DNA of 64,000 nucleotides from Notolepis coatsorum (GCA_963971535.1 OZ020588.1:122740443-122804442); one strand, 5' to 3'. Counted from the stretch's first letter, positions 35,156-46,929 are shown. Numbers and translations are program-made. Notes: a model not told the origin generated them from the sequence alone.

Positions 35156-36537
35156 TTTGATTTGATTTTGATTTGATATTTTTTATTTTCGTGTCTTACA
35201 TACAGATGTATGCCCAGCCCATATGGGCTTACAAGATACATAACAATAAGTATATAATAATATACTTTACCAATTACTTAACAAATGACATAGACCAAGA
35301 TGGCCACAAATAAATACAAGAAAATACAATAAAACGTAATATAACACAAGCTGTACTCAATGTAAATAAACAGAAAAACAAGGTGAATTCAAATACAATT
35401 ATATAGGATACAGTGTGTTTTGTCTCAGGTGCCATGCCTTCTCCAAAAATCCTGCAAAACCGAAGATGTCCTCCACAAAAAAACAACTCAACATACAACT
35501 CTCAGACTGCCAAAACAAATCTGGGTTTACAATTTGAATTTTCTCAAATAAAGCCCTCCTCAAAGTGGTGTACAAAGGGCAATAAAAAACAAAATGATAT
35601 TCATCCTCCACCACTCCCAGATCACACAGAACACACAACCGCTCCTCCTCAGGTTTACCCTGGAATCTACCCACCTCCACCGCCAATGGCAGGGTGCCAG
35701 ACCTCAACTGGGCACACAGAGACCTCCGTCTTCTCTTTAAGTTTAACATTACATAAGGTTCAGTAAAATACTCATTTTTAATTGCAACATATTTTCTAAG
35801 TTTAGGTTTTTTCCAAATCTCCACCTTCCACTTATCCTGATGGATTGTTGATAATTTTGTTTTAATTATGTGAACCTTACACTGCAAATTGTTCATAAAA
35901 ATCATACTCAAGTCAGTAGAAGAAAAAATCATTGACATCTCTCTTGACCAGGGATGACTGTGTGCTCTGTCCCAATTAAAAATCTTTTTTGTCACCCTGC
36001 CATTTGGCAGCTAGACCAGGTGGTTCCATAACCTCACCATTTCACCTTTTTGCTTGACCAAGCAAGAGTCCCACCCCATGTCCCCTTCTATAGCCCCTTT
36101 TGGTGTGTATTTATGGACTCCTAAAAAGTATCTTATGGCCCGGTTCTGGATTGCATTGCATTCAGGTGCATCATCAAAACCCCATACTCCAGCAGCATAA
36201 AATAAAACAGAACCCACCATTGAATCAAGTAATTGTGTAAATGTTGAAAACCCGAGGTCAGTGCACACTTTCATTTTACTCAACACGCCCCCTAGCGCCC
36301 TTCCTGCTGACTCAGACATTATTTTCCTTCCTTCTATGAAGCACATGTACTCATTAAAGGTGAAACCAAGATATTTATAAGAATGTGTGTAAATCTGGGG
36401 CGTTGGTCCAAATTGATACTTATGGCTACTCTGCTGTTCGTGTTTTTTCCTGAAGTGCATAATCTGTGTTTTTTCACTGTTAATCGCAAGTACGCTACTA
36501 GTACTAGCCCTGCTATCAATCCAGTCCAGAGTATAAG
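35156..36537 (-). mobile_element. 5'-truncated LINE (L2/Rex-like) with reverse transcriptase C-terminus
   Basis: On the minus strand the element ends with AATAAAAAATATCAAATCAA and an ATCAA tandem tail at 35156-35178. One reading frame is open from the left of the 21-bp repeat at 36537 down to 35399, apart from one TAG at 36011. The reverse transcriptase palm is lost by truncation. Confidence 0.8.
35399..36537 (-). pseudogene. LINE ORF2 C-terminal half, one in-frame TAG
   Basis: The frame opens in the region after the catalytic YADD box (SSVLAINSEKTQIMHFRKKH), passes through the thumb (YLGFTFNEYMCF, then AGVWGFDD), and ends in RSGTLPLAVEVGRF, RLCVLCDLGVVEDEYHFVFY and FLEKAWHLRQ. The C-x2-C...H...C region (CVLCD...HFVFYCPLY) is typical of LINE C-termini. 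The pieces 36460-36011 and 35995-35399 are in phase and separated only by the TAG. The clade is judged from remembered motifs. Confidence 0.75.
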
Positions 36538-36665
36538 CTAACGTTATGATGCAAAAAGCTAACCTTATGATGCAGAAGGCTAACGTTATGATGCAGAAAG
36601 CTAACCTTATGATACAGAAGGCTCACGTTATGATGCAGAAAGCTAACCTTATGATGCAGAAATAT
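36537..36665 (+). repeat. 21-bp minisatellite, six units
   Basis: Units of GCTAACCTTATGATGCAGAAG and GCTAACGTTATGATGCAGAAA type lie just outside the LINE's truncated 5' end. The MMQKANL-type open frame is only a by-product of the 21-base period. Confidence 0.9.
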
Positions 36666-36737
36666 CTGCGGTATCATTACATGTTAGCAGCTAACGTTAC
36701 GTTTCTAATACATGCCGTCAAATATTATGTCTTTATG

Positions 36738-36947
36738 AATTGACCTTACCTTTGAGCAAACATAAGTGTCCTTGGTAATGGTCTTCATATTCAGTTGTGT
36801 ATGTGGTAGACGACACAACATAATCCACCGCTTGCACTTCTCTAGTTTTCGTTTGGGCTTCGGAAAAGGTATGAAATATACTCCTCCATCCAGTCTTTCA
36901 GGGTACCTGGTGTCTGAATTACAGGTACCCCACGCACAGCGTTTCAC
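36738..36947 (-). pseudogene. THAP-like zinc-finger exon without an ATG
   Basis: The minus-strand frame VKRCAWGTCNSDTRYPERL, then GGVYFIPFPKPK, CKRWIMLC and TYVCSK ends at donor TCAAAG|GTAAGG. The spacing C-x4-C, a Trp, and a final C whose partner His would open the next exon is that of a THAP-type DNA-binding domain, as found in host proteins and P-element-like transposases. The first codon is GTG where relatives have ATG, with a TAA three codons upstream. No following exon with the His could be found downstream, where the LINE and repeats lie. It is likely an orphan exon. Confidence 0.5.
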
Positions 36948-37532
36948 TATCGGATATTAGGTAGATAATAACATAAAACTGAACTCTTGACAGTGGTTTC
37001 GATCAAAGCCGTCTGGTTTGATACAGCCTACAAACCTAGTTGACAGAGGTTTCTGCAGCGAGGATTTTTGCTGTTATATGATTGGACAAATTCTATTTTG
37101 GGGCGTGGTTTAGCGGCAGGTCTATTCAGTTCACTTCACTAGTTCAGTTCACCAGTTCAGTTCAGTTCACTAGTTCTAGTATTTCAGTTCAGTCAGTTCA
37201 ATAGTTCAGTTGCATATCATTACAACATTAACCTAATATTTGTTACAGGCTGGTCTACAGCTCCACCCTGTGGGCGTACTGAGCCTGTTTACTTGTGTTC
37301 TGCAATACACGGCATTGAGACACAACCCAACTTGACTAATTTTTTGTACAGCTACACTTGCAAACAATAGTTTCCCTACAAACTACAACATTTTGACAAA
37401 ATGACTGAACATTAATGCAAGTCAATCGACTGAAATTCATTGATTCTTTGGAATTAGTGAATCGAGAATCGATAGCGGAATCGTCTAAATAATCGATTCA
37501 ATTCGATTCGATATCCATCTCTACTCACCTCT

Positions 37533-37707
37533 CAGTGTCACCTCTAGTCAGGCTCCTCTCGCTCTCATCTCTCTCAGGCCCATACTGTCTGTCTTCTGTC
37601 TCTTGCTGTCTGTATCTCGCCTCTCTCTCCCCTGACTCAGCCAGCTCAATCTCCATCTTTCCTCCTCTTCTTGCATTCTGCTCCACTTTGTCTGGAGCAA
37701 CATTCAA
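37533..37707 (-). other. CT-rich block with a possible exon, repeated near 24870 and 32041
   Basis: On the minus strand a charged frame (KMEIELAESGEREARYRQQE, then TEDRQ) ends at GAGAG|GTGAGT. A diverged version of the same block flanks the hAT MITE at 24870-24950 and 32041-32160 (CTGTCTCTTGCTG and CCAGCTCAATCTC words shared). It could be an exon of a multigene family or only a low-complexity repeat. I do not recognise it. Confidence 0.3.
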
Positions 37708-37732
37708 TTAATGTTATATATATAGGATGAAT

Positions 37733-38130
37733 GAATGAATGAATTACTTTATTTGACAATATAAAAATAACATGTGACAGAAAGCACAGTCAGGAGATAC
37801 TGCCAAGGATGAACACAAAAAAGCTCAGAGCTTATTTCCATTGTGGTCCTTGTAGGGGGGTAGGGGAATGACATGCTTAGACATGCATCATACAGACATG
37901 ACATCACAACACATCACATACTGTATACCATTTACTATTTATATACATAACAGACACATACACATGCAAGGGTGCCTTTTTGCTGAGTGTCTAGGTTAAT
38001 TATAGTCCCTTTTGAGCCATGTCTTCAGGCTGGACTTGAATCTAACAGCATTGACGATTTTCAGGTCACTGGGCAGACTGTTCCAAAAGACAGCTGCAGA
38101 ATACAAAAATGGCTGGCATAGGCAGATACA
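37733..38130 (-). mobile_element. 5'-truncated LINE 3' end (Rex1-like)
   Basis: On the plus strand it begins with four GAAT units and ACTTTATTTGACAATATA, the reverse of a polyadenylation signal plus tandem tail. The minus-strand frame ending at 37996 reads SAAVFWNSLPSDLKIVNAVR, then FKSSLKTWL, the standard C-terminus of this LINE group. Confidence 0.8.
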
Positions 38131-39742
38131 CTGTAAGAAATAAAAGCTGCAAGAAAACGGTAAATGTCTGGCATCAATGGTTTCCAAATACTTCTGGTCA
38201 AATTACAGTAAAATCAAATACATTTACAGATTACAACCTTTATTTAATGGTTAATATTTTGATAAAAGGTCATTTACTGTATGTGTATGGTATTTACACT
38301 TAAAGTAGAACAACAAAGGTAATCTGTAAAATAATACAGTGAATTTCCTGTGAAAAAACATTTATTTTTACAGTGTAGGCTATTACTGTATACAGGTCCT
38401 AGCTAGGCTATATCTGGTCAACTATAACAAAGCTAAGCTTTCCCAAAATCAATCATTCATGCAGCGGTCCTGAGTGACTAGAACCACCTAACCCAACCCC
38501 CTCCAATGTACAGTAAATGTCCTAACCCAATAATACACAAGACCCTCTTCTTGGGACCAAGTAAGTTCAGCGTTGATAATCCAATGTACAGTTACAGTTA
38601 TTAACTTGATATGCCTAATTAGAATTTTGGGTTTAAAGTGAACTGCACTGTTTGGACATGTGGATTATGTTGTTGTCAATCCACTGCCAAATATATATTT
38701 GTTTAAGAAATTTATTTTATTTGTTTTCTGGGGACATTTTTACTGGGGCGCAGCTGATCGATACTGGGGCACGTGCCCCAGTAAAAGTGGTCTAAATATG
38801 CCGATGATCTCCGCTTCCCCCTCTGGAATGTTTTGCATTTAAATGCGTCGTGTTTGTGACATTGAAGAAACAAATTACCTAATTATATGATACAAAAAGT
38901 GCTAATTTACTTTATTTAAGTGACAATGTCAAATTACTATATAGGCTACATTTATGTATTAATTCACTGTAATTTGCAGTGTTTGTGTAGTGCTTTTATT
39001 TATTTTCAGACTACATGGTGACTGTAAAATGTAACTGTTAATGCGTTAGTAGCAGCCATAGAGTTTTTCTGGTTCAAGAGACTGACCACAGACAAATGCA
39101 ACAACCTTATAAGTGGTTTAGCAAAAGTTTTGCTATTAGTTGTGCAGAATAATGGTCAAAGTGGTAAATAAAAAAACAACTATTGCACAGTAGTATTATA
39201 GGCAGTTTGTGTTATTGTATATTGTAAATAAATAAACTTTTATTGTTATCAGCTAAATGTACATTACACTGTTCTCATTTTGAGTACATGCTGTTCTTCT
39301 TTGAGAACACTGGGTAGATTTCAACTTACAGGAAACTGTTAAAAGACAGTGTAGAAGCATGACTCAGGGCCCAGATAAAGGCAGCATGGCCGTTATAGAA
39401 CTAGCTGACCACAGAGACACACAGCATTGTTCTACCTTATACAAATGGCATGATCCAGACGCCAGATATGAAACTGGCTGACCACAGAGAGGCCCCATGC
39501 CTTCAAATACAACACTCACAGACTCCCACCTGGATAGCAAAACGTGTTGAACTTTGATAACCGAATCATTGTTAGGGGCGTGCATAAGTATAACTGTACG
39601 TTGCTGACTGCATTCTGGACTAATTAAGACTCTATCTCCTGTGACCTGTCTCTTTGAGTCCAATACTGCCTGTACTTTTCCTGTGACTGTTGACTGTTCT
39701 GACCTGTTTAGCTTAATAAAAACTACTCTTGAGTACTGAATG
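38131..39742. other. No gene seen; palindrome and possible solo-LTR-like end
   Basis: ACTGGGGCACGTGCCCCAGT at 38763-38782 is a perfect 20-base palindrome, flanked by TTTTACTGGGGC and GCCCCAGTAAAA. A CTCTGGAATGTT...AAATGC word near 38820 recurs near 41943. From 39362 to 39735 a stretch with CATAAGTATAACTG and, near its end, TTAATAAAAACTACTC looks like a retroviral-type LTR end, but no partner LTR or left border is visible. Confidence 0.35.
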
Positions 39743-40033
39743 ATTGAATGAATGAAAACTTTATTTAACAGATTGCAGAATGGGTACAATACAGTACGGC
39801 TCAATACACACAATTGTTAAGCGGATGCAGACCAGAGAAAGACGTTTGACTTGTTTACATCAGGGTCCCCCATTTTCAATTCATAGTGACATTTATGACA
39901 TACACAACATACATGACATTTATGGCATAGGGACATACATGACATACAGGTATTTAGTACTGTTACATTTGTGACATATACGATATGCAAATATACAGTA
40001 CTGTTACCCATAGATCCTGACAGAGTATATACA

Positions 40034-40245
40034 TATGATGGGGAGGGGACTGTACATTAGGAGGGGGTGGGTGGGTGGGAGAGAAATATACATACGGTGG
40101 GGAGAGAATATATACATACGGTGGGGAGGAGACTGTACATTAGGAGGGGGTGGGTGGGTGGGAGAGAAATATACATACGGTGGGGAGAGAATATATACAT
40201 GCGGTGGGGAGGAGACTGTCTATTAGGTGGGGGTGGGGGGGTTTG
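40034..40245 (+). repeat. 83-bp minisatellite in the LINE 3' region
   Basis: Two and a half units of GTGGGGAGGAGACTGTACAT, then TAGGAGGGGGTGGGTGGGTG and GAGAGAAATATACATACG. The related LINE fragment at 53385 has a shorter, different version of the same G-rich stretch. Confidence 0.85.
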
Positions 40246-40265
40246 GACATTTACGGTGGCCAGTT

Positions 40266-41255
40266 TCAAATTGCAGCCTCCCGTAGGTGCTCTTTAAGAG
40301 CGGTTTTGAATGTGGGTAGGGATTCACATTCCTTTACAGCTTTGGGTAGGGCGTTCCACATTGATGTGGCATAATTGCGAAACGTGTTTAGTCCCCTGTT
40401 TGAGCCGAATCTGGGTTTAACATGATTTGTTGAGCTTCCTCTGGTGTTGTGGTCGTGGTATTCACTGACCTTTGGGAAGTATTTTGACATGTACATGGGT
40501 ACCTTAGTCGTATAGTGTATCTTGTAGACCAGGCCCATTGCAAGTTGCTGTACTCTGTCGTCTACTCTAAGCCATCCTAGCTTGTCAAAGTGGGCAGGGG
40601 TGAGGTGGGTTCTAGGGGTAAGGTCAAGTAGAAGTCTGACCAGTTTGTTTTGTGATGTTTGTAATCTTGTTTTTAGCGCCTTTGAGGTGCTTTGGTACCA
40701 TGAGGTGCAAGCATAGTCGTAGTACCCTTGAATGAGTGCTCCTGCCAGAGTCTTCAGGGTATTCTTGTTTACCAGAGAGGAGAACCGGTACAAGGATCTA
40801 GTTCGTTGGTTGACTTTTTTTATTACCTTGGATGCCATTTTGTCACAGGAAAGATTGTTATTTGATCCGAAGAGAATGGACTCTGTTTTACCCAGGTGTA
40901 ATGATAGTTTGTTATCAGTGAGCCAGGTGCAGATTCTGCGGAGTTCAGAGCTGAGGGTTTTTTCAACCTGTAACTTGTTCTTGTCAGAGACCAGCAGGGC
41001 TGACTCATCTGCGAACAAGAACAAGTTGCAGTCACAAGCTGACGACATGTCATTTGCATAAATTAGGAACAGTAGCGGTCCTAGTATGCTTCCTTGTGGA
41101 ACACCACAGCTCACTGTGAGAGGGGGGATAGAGTACCGTTTACCTCCACCATCTGTTCTCTCCCCTCAAGGTAGGATTGCATCCAGCTCACTGATAAACT
41201 ATCAAAACCAATTGCTTTTAGCTTGTCAATCAGTTCTATGCACTCCTCTCCGTTT
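40266..41255 (-). pseudogene. LINE reverse transcriptase, palm to C-terminus, one frameshift
   Basis: After a short upstream frame (GFDSLSVSWMQSYLEGREQM) a 1-nt shift at about 41115 leads into SCGVPQGSILGPLLFLIYAN, then LFLFADESALL, TDNKLSLHLGKTE, LVRLLLDLTPRTH, NYATSMWNALPKAVKECESL and the C-terminus. The catalytic FADD box reads FADE, so one catalytic aspartate is replaced. The endonuclease and the reverse transcriptase fingers are missing. The copy is inactive. Confidence 0.85.
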
Positions 41256-42223
41256 TTTCTCTAAGCTGACAATAAAATAATTTGGTCTTTCAATATTGTG
41301 TATTGATTTAATAAAAATGGAAACATACTGTAATTGCCCTAGTAATTTTTATCAGCAGCAGGTTATTATGAGCTATGAATATGCCATATGTTGTTGTATT
41401 TATTACACTATTATTATAATTATTTAATTGTTTAGCATGACTTTTCTTATGTTGCAAAAATACACAGTACATTTCGTAAAATTTTACTCAAACTTTAGAA
41501 GTTTAGAGGCAAAGCATCTTTACTGTCCCTTGTCGGCCATTCCAGTTTACTTTGTGAACATCCGCGCTGCGTAATCATCAGGCCGTGGGGTTTGTCTGTT
41601 GTCATTTATTTATGTATTCATTCACTGTCACTTGCAGTATTGTATAGTCCTTTTATACATTTTCGACTTCACAGTGACTATACATTTAAAACATAATTGT
41701 TAATGATAGAAATATTGTCGTGATATTGTTGTATTTATTATCATAATTATTTAATACCGAGGATGTCTGTTATTATATCAATCGCCATGATTTCTCCCAA
41801 AAGAACATGGGCGTGCACCAGTCAGTCAGAGTTCGTAAATCCAAATTCAAGGTCGGAAAGTCCATAAGCATCATGAATATTCACGCTGCGTAATCATCAG
41901 CGGGGTGCCATGTACGTAGCATGGTCGAAAGTCCCTATCCCCCTCTGGAATGTTGAATTTAAATGCAAATGAAAGCAATTGCGTGACAGACGGCTGTAAG
42001 TGTGCGGTGGCGTGGGATGGGCCGTCTAGAGGGGCGCGCAGCTCGATAACCATTTATAGGCAGTTATGGTGTTATTATGAGTTTGAATAAAATCTGAGGA
42101 AATTAAGGAGGGGCGCTAACACTTTCAGTTTAAAGTTACCCTTAGAATGCCAGCCTTTCCGTTGTCGTTGCACTATGTTTGCGAAGCAGTGTGTGTGTTC
42201 TGTATTATAGCTGTATGAGACAC
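41256..42223. other. No gene seen
   Basis: AT-rich DNA. The word GCTGCGTAATCATCAG occurs at 41567 and 41886, each followed by different text, so an old repeat is likely. No coding frame with splice borders. Confidence 0.4.
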
Positions 42224-42238
42224 GGTGTGGCTCATTTT

Positions 42239-42709
42239 ATTTTATTTTATTAAAAAAAAATTCCCTCCTTTTTCCTCCGTTTTTCTCCCATCCCAATGTT
42301 AGTCGTTATGCCAATTCCCAATCCCCTTCCTGGTCGCTGCGCACCTATCCCGTACGGTCGGTCTGGGAGAGTGGAGGCTATCACATGCTTCCTCTGACAC
42401 ATGTGTAGCCAATCAACCGCTTCTTTTCACCTGGCAGCGCGGACTCTCACTGAGATGGTGTAACGTGTGGAAGGATCACACTACCCCCCTTAGATCCTTT
42501 TCCTCGCTGAGCAGGCGCCCCGACCGAACTGTAGGAGTTGCTGTTTACAATGACCAGGACCCACCCACCAGCTTTCCCACCCCTAACACTGCCAATTGTG
42601 TTAGTATGAACGACCAGCCAAGCTGGTAGCAATGCCGAGAGCTGGGCTCGAACCCAGCATCTCCTGCACTAGTGGCAAACGCCTTGCCCACTGCGCCACT
42701 TAGCCGCCC
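42239..42709 (-). mobile_element. tRNA-derived SINE with 15-bp target duplication
   Basis: On the minus strand the head has TGGCGCAGTGG (A box) and GGTTCGAGCCC (B box), and the tail is A-rich at 42239-42257. The target duplication GGTGTGGCTCATTTT is at 42224-42238 and 42710-42724. The body matches the SINE at 12545-13040. Confidence 0.9.
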
Positions 42710-43230
42710 GGTGTGGCTCATTTTGACAAACATTACTTGTAGTCCAGCATGGGAATAATAGATGGTTTCCACACGCTGTAGTTTGTAGTTTATTACACGC
42801 TAAACATCGCGCATTTCCAAGATAATTGTATTTTTTCATAGATCGCGAGATAAAACACGTTATGTGCAATAAGCCCAAACCGTTCTGGCTGATCCCCTGA
42901 AACCCTGAATACTCCCATATCAAAGTTATATGTATCATCACAAAATCATCAAGGGAGGGGGGTCCATTTTTGTCCATTGAAACGCAGAACTGTGATCGTT
43001 AGAAAAACACGTTTCAGATTAGGTAAAATAGACATAGAATGTACCTTACCTTAGCCAGAAGGTATTCCAAAAGAATAATTCCAAGTGATCGCATCGCCAT
43101 CGCGATTACCAGTGTATATGTCTATACACGTTTCGATGGTCAAATACGCTTATGCAACGGAATCCCGAGGCGAGGACTGTGAATTTCTGTCACAGGAGAA
43201 GGAGGGGCCACTTGCGAGGAGAAACTTAAA

Positions 43231-43846
43231 GGGAAACTCCACTTTTTTTGGAAATTAGCTTATTTAACATCTTCCCTGGAGTTAGACAAGAAGATGCATA
43301 CCTTTTTTGTCTCTGTGCGTGCATTTTAGCTTTGGGAATAGACGCTCCGTTAGCATAGCTTAGCTTCATCACTGGAAGTGAGGCAGGACAGTAGCCTTAC
43401 AGTGCCTTACAGTGTATTGCAAGGTCTGACATTGACCAAACTTGATATGCATGACCTTGGTGGGCTCTAGGTCAACTCCTGAAAAGGGGGTCAATGTCAG
43501 ACTTTGCAATCAAAAGTTAGGGGGCTAATAACCCTTGCCATAATTTCAGTGCGCCCCTAACTTTTGATTGCAAGGTCTGACATTGACCCCCTTTTCAGGA
43601 GTTGACCTAGAGCCCACCAAGGTCATGCATATCAAGTTTGGTCAATGTCAGACCTTGCAATACACTGTAAGGCACTGTAAGGCTACTGTCCTGCCTCACT
43701 TCCAGTGATGAAGCTAAGCTATGCTAACGGAGCGTCTATTCCCAAAGCTAAAATGCACGCACAGAGACAAAAAAGGTATGCATCTTCTTGTCTAACTCCA
43801 GGGAAGATGTTAAATAAGCTAATTTCCAAAAAAAGTGGAGTTCCCC
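43231..43846. repeat. Palindrome with 293-bp arms and 30-bp loop
   Basis: The arm 43231-43523 is matched in reverse complement by 43554-43846 with about two or three mismatches (for example GACTTTGC against GACCTTGC). The loop runs from GCTAATAACCCTTGCC to TTTCAGTGCG. The outer ends are GGGAAACTCCACTTTTTTT and AAAAAGTGGAGTTCCCC. It may be a foldback transposon or an inverted duplication of a dispersed repeat. The 42725-43230 interval before it shows nothing that I can name. Confidence 0.95.
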
Positions 43847-44491
43847 TCTAAAGTGAAGCTGACTATCAGCCCATTTTTGGCACAGAGTGTGTTAACCTCT
43901 TAAGCCCGGAGCCCTATTTTCTGAAAATCAGCCTAAAATACATACCTAAGTAAATGGAATATTGCTCCACTTCTACAAGGACCATTTGCATGTTGGTATC
44001 TAGGGACATCTATGGACCTCAGTGAATGTATTCCCAGTAGGGATGTGCATCTCCATCACTGAGGCCGATGGGATGCGCATCTCTATAAGTTGCCAACGAC
44101 ACGATACATTAACGATACATTTGAAGCACCGGGCGATGCGATACGATTCACCCCTGTTGAGATAAAGTTAACTGTTCGATGCGATTCAACACGATGCAAA
44201 ATAATTATATAACTCTATGGTATGACAGAGGATTTGGTTTTATTCCTTATATGCAGCAAATCATAAATTAACTAAAATTTGGTTCTCTCTACTAGTACTG
44301 CACATCCCATTATGCTGTTTCTGTTTTACCTTAAAAAAACACTTGGGCCTTTCACAAACAGGCCTTTTCACAAGTCCTTTGTAGTAGTGTTCTCTGTCTC
44401 CAGTTTACAGTACACTTTTATAACACCTCACAGTTGAACAATTTAAGGATGCATTGCCCAGGATTAACAATGTGCAAATAACAATTACCAT
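43847..44491. other. No gene seen; repeat words
   Basis: CTCTTAAGCCCGGAGCCC near 43898 and TAGGGATGTGCATCTCC near 44038 look like ends of MITEs whose partners were not found. The 43984-44032 word is shared with 7436-7492. Confidence 0.35.
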
Positions 44492-44650
44492 AGTGCAATG
44501 GCCATACAACTGCCAGACTGATGTGCTTAACACTCATTCAGTAGGCTAACTCAGCAGTGAGCAGAAAGCAGTGCTGTGGTTTCTATATGAACAAATTATT
44601 ATTATTCTATATGAACAAACAGGTCTTTCATAACTGCTTACAATTATAAG
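44492..44650. repeat. Outer part of the left arm of a palindromic foldback element
   Basis: This stretch, ending CTTTCATAACTGCTTACAAT, is the reverse complement, with changes, of 62783-62948. The inner part of the same arm lies at 62573-62664, on the far side of the Copia element, which split the arm. Confidence 0.75.
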
Positions 44651-44940
44651 TGTTAAAGTTAGAGGTTATATATGATTGCTATTAACTGTCTAACTATATG
44701 CATAACTGTTTCCACTAGAGGGCGCTATAGGCGGAGCCGCTAATGCTACCGCCAGGTGGAGGGTATTTAAGGAGATGTCTCCTCCCCCTCTATCTCTTCC
44801 CACCTGCCTCTCACGGAGAGGAGAACTCATGTGCTGCTGTGCGCAATTGTAAATAATAAACCACGCCGATTAAAGGCTGAAGGGAGAAACCATGTCTCAT
44901 GAACATATTATTGTCGCCCCATAGCCAGACTCTGTCAACA
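44651..44940 (+). repeat. Copia 5' LTR
   Basis: TGTTAAAGTTAGAGG to CTCTGTCAACA. It contains GGGTATTTAAGGAG (TATA-like) near 44761 and AATAATAAA (polyadenylation-like) near 44851. Confidence 0.9.
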
Positions 44941-44960
44941 GGTTATGGGCCCAGATCACA
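44941..44960 (+). promoter_or_regulatory. Copia primer-binding site
   Basis: GGTTATGGGCCCAGATCACA directly follows the LTR end. A GGTTATGGGCCCAG-type start is usual for fish Copia elements. Which tRNA primes it cannot be told from here. Confidence 0.55.
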
Positions 44961-45095
44961 CAGGGGCGAAATAATAAGGGTAGTAAGTTTAGCTGAAGTA
45001 TAGGCTAGTTTAGCGCCGGGAGCACCGCGTGGCTAAAGGCTATACCAACAGAGCTAAAGCTACGCCTACCATCAAAAAGGAGGATGGCGACCAAG

Positions 45096-46911
45096 TGTAG
45101 AAGGGTGGATTATCCCTGCTTGTGGGAGTAGTAGTACACAGACACTGGATAGTAGGATACTATAGTATTGGACCTATATGTACCCCCGTCTTTGGCCCGG
45201 AACGTCGTTCTGGAGGGCTTGCAGTTGGAGTGGATGGGGCCCAGGATTTACTAACCTGGGGATTGGTACTCTGGTCTCCCTCGCCTTCCAAGGCGGTCAG
45301 CAGTAACTCCCCACACACCCTCACTCCCTCAGTACCTCAGACAGCCCTCCCACACCCAGTGACTGTCAGTTCAATAGTATTATTGGGCTTCCCTTTAAGC
45401 AGTACCCTTCCTTGACCAATTGTATAGACCCTTCAAATGCTATTCTGTAAATGGGGTGTAAGTGTTAAATAATTATGCAGTCACAATATTTACCCAGAGG
45501 TTAGAATAGCAAATGGAACTCAAAGAAACAGACACACACAATGATCCCGATTAGGTCTACTTTAGTGAAGCCTGGGCAGGTTATACATTACAACGTTAAT
45601 ACTTAATATATGGCACCGGGTGCTCTTGTTATCAAGGTAGGAGAAGCTCTCCCCACGATAGGCACCTAGTGCTAAATACATTAAAACACCCCGCTTGTAC
45701 TGGGGGAACCCAGGCATAAAATGTAGACACATTGGGAATTCAGGAATCACACAAACAAATAAACAAATAACCAAATAAACCAAGTAAATGTGGGCCCACG
45801 TTACCAAAGAAAACCTACCCTAAGCCGGCTTAAATTGTTCGGGGTACCCCTTAGACACTGGTTGTTAGCGTTCACTTCAATGGACGTTGCTGTTGATACA
45901 CGTGGTACTGTTAGTACTTAGCCAAGATGGCGGACCCACTCTTGTCACCGCTAGTCCGGATGACAAGATGGCGTCGGCGATCCGCGAGCACAGCCAGCAG
46001 GCTGAGCGAACAGCAGGCAGTGGTTAGCTGGCAGAGCTTGCTGTATGGCGTCCTCTGCTGGTGGGAAGAGGCGTCCTCTGTACCGTCTGGGAAACGTCCA
46101 CCGCTGCTGTTGCTGGCTTGCTTCTGTTGCGCGAGCTAATACTTTGGCTACCTTAAACACAGCTAAGCTTTGGGTCTCGACGCACCCTCCTGCTATTCGG
46201 TTACACTGCTAACGCAACGTGGCTGGCTATACCACCGGTCTCTTCAGCGCCTCGCGCCCAGTAGTCTACTCAAGTCAGACGGAGCCGTTAGCAGCATACT
46301 ACTATACCGCACACAGTAACTACTATAACCCGATAACGTTAGACGTTAGTCTCGTTAACTCTAGACGTTAGTCCTTGGGTTCGGTTTCTCTTACTCACAC
46401 ACTATCGCTGATACTTCTAGGATAACCCGTCACTAGCAAGTATGTCTCATCACCCGCCGCTCGCTCCGACGGGGCTCTCCAACTGACTTCTTCAACGGGG
46501 CTATTCCAAAGCACACGCCCATTGTGGCTGCGACCGTTCACGGCCAAGTCCAATGCTGAAGAGAGCTTCCTGCTCCCCTCGCCTCCAGGTAACTCCCTCT
46601 TCCTCGTTGCTTGCTTCTCTCCACTGCTCCACCTGCCACCACTGCCACTCCTCCCCCTGCTGGCAACCTCCACTGGTCCCACTCAAGGACCGCTCCAGAA
46701 AGGGTAAAAGGGCTCAATGTTATTGCTAGTAATCCATACTGCATCTGAAGAAGAGTAGCACCTCACCTCGTCGTTAGACTGGGCGAGCTATCCAGAGGAA
46801 CACTGTTAGTCTATCCAAATGAACACTGTAAATCACACGTTATACACACACATGGAAAGTAACAGTTAGTTAGCACTACTGAATACTTTGTAGAATATTC
46901 AGGCTGCTACA
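45096..46911 (-). repeat. 3' LTR of the gag-only element, 1.8 kb
   Basis: An uninterrupted LTR copy, unusually long for the size of the interior. It contains CCAAGATGGCGGACCC near 45922, a YY1-like word seen in many promoters. Open frames in it are short and not conserved in shape. It serves as the reference for spotting the insertions in the other LTR. Confidence 0.85.
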
Positions 46912-46929
46912 TTTCCCCCCACTTTAAAC
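46912..46929 (-). promoter_or_regulatory. Polypurine tract of the gag-only element
   Basis: On the minus strand GTTTAAAGTGGGGGGAAA lies directly against the TGTAGCAGCC start of the LTR, the usual primer site for plus-strand DNA synthesis. Confidence 0.8.

Larger units (their letters stand above)
39743..41255 (-). mobile_element. 5'-truncated LINE (CR1/Rex1-like) with reverse transcriptase
   Basis: The 3' end carries AATAAAGTTTTCATTCATTC. The 3' untranslated part contains the CTGGTCTGCATCC block seen at 13950 and 53385, and a G-rich minisatellite at 40034-40245. The coding part runs from about 41255 to 40266 on the minus strand. The 3' end family is the most repeated LINE tail in the window. 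Confidence 0.85.

Noticed and set aside
35413..35766. A 117-codon plus-strand frame rich in Pro
   Set aside because: Shadow of the LINE C-terminal frame on the minus strand.
39362..39740. A solo LTR with TATA-like and AATAAA signals
   Set aside because: No left border, no target duplication and no second copy in the window.
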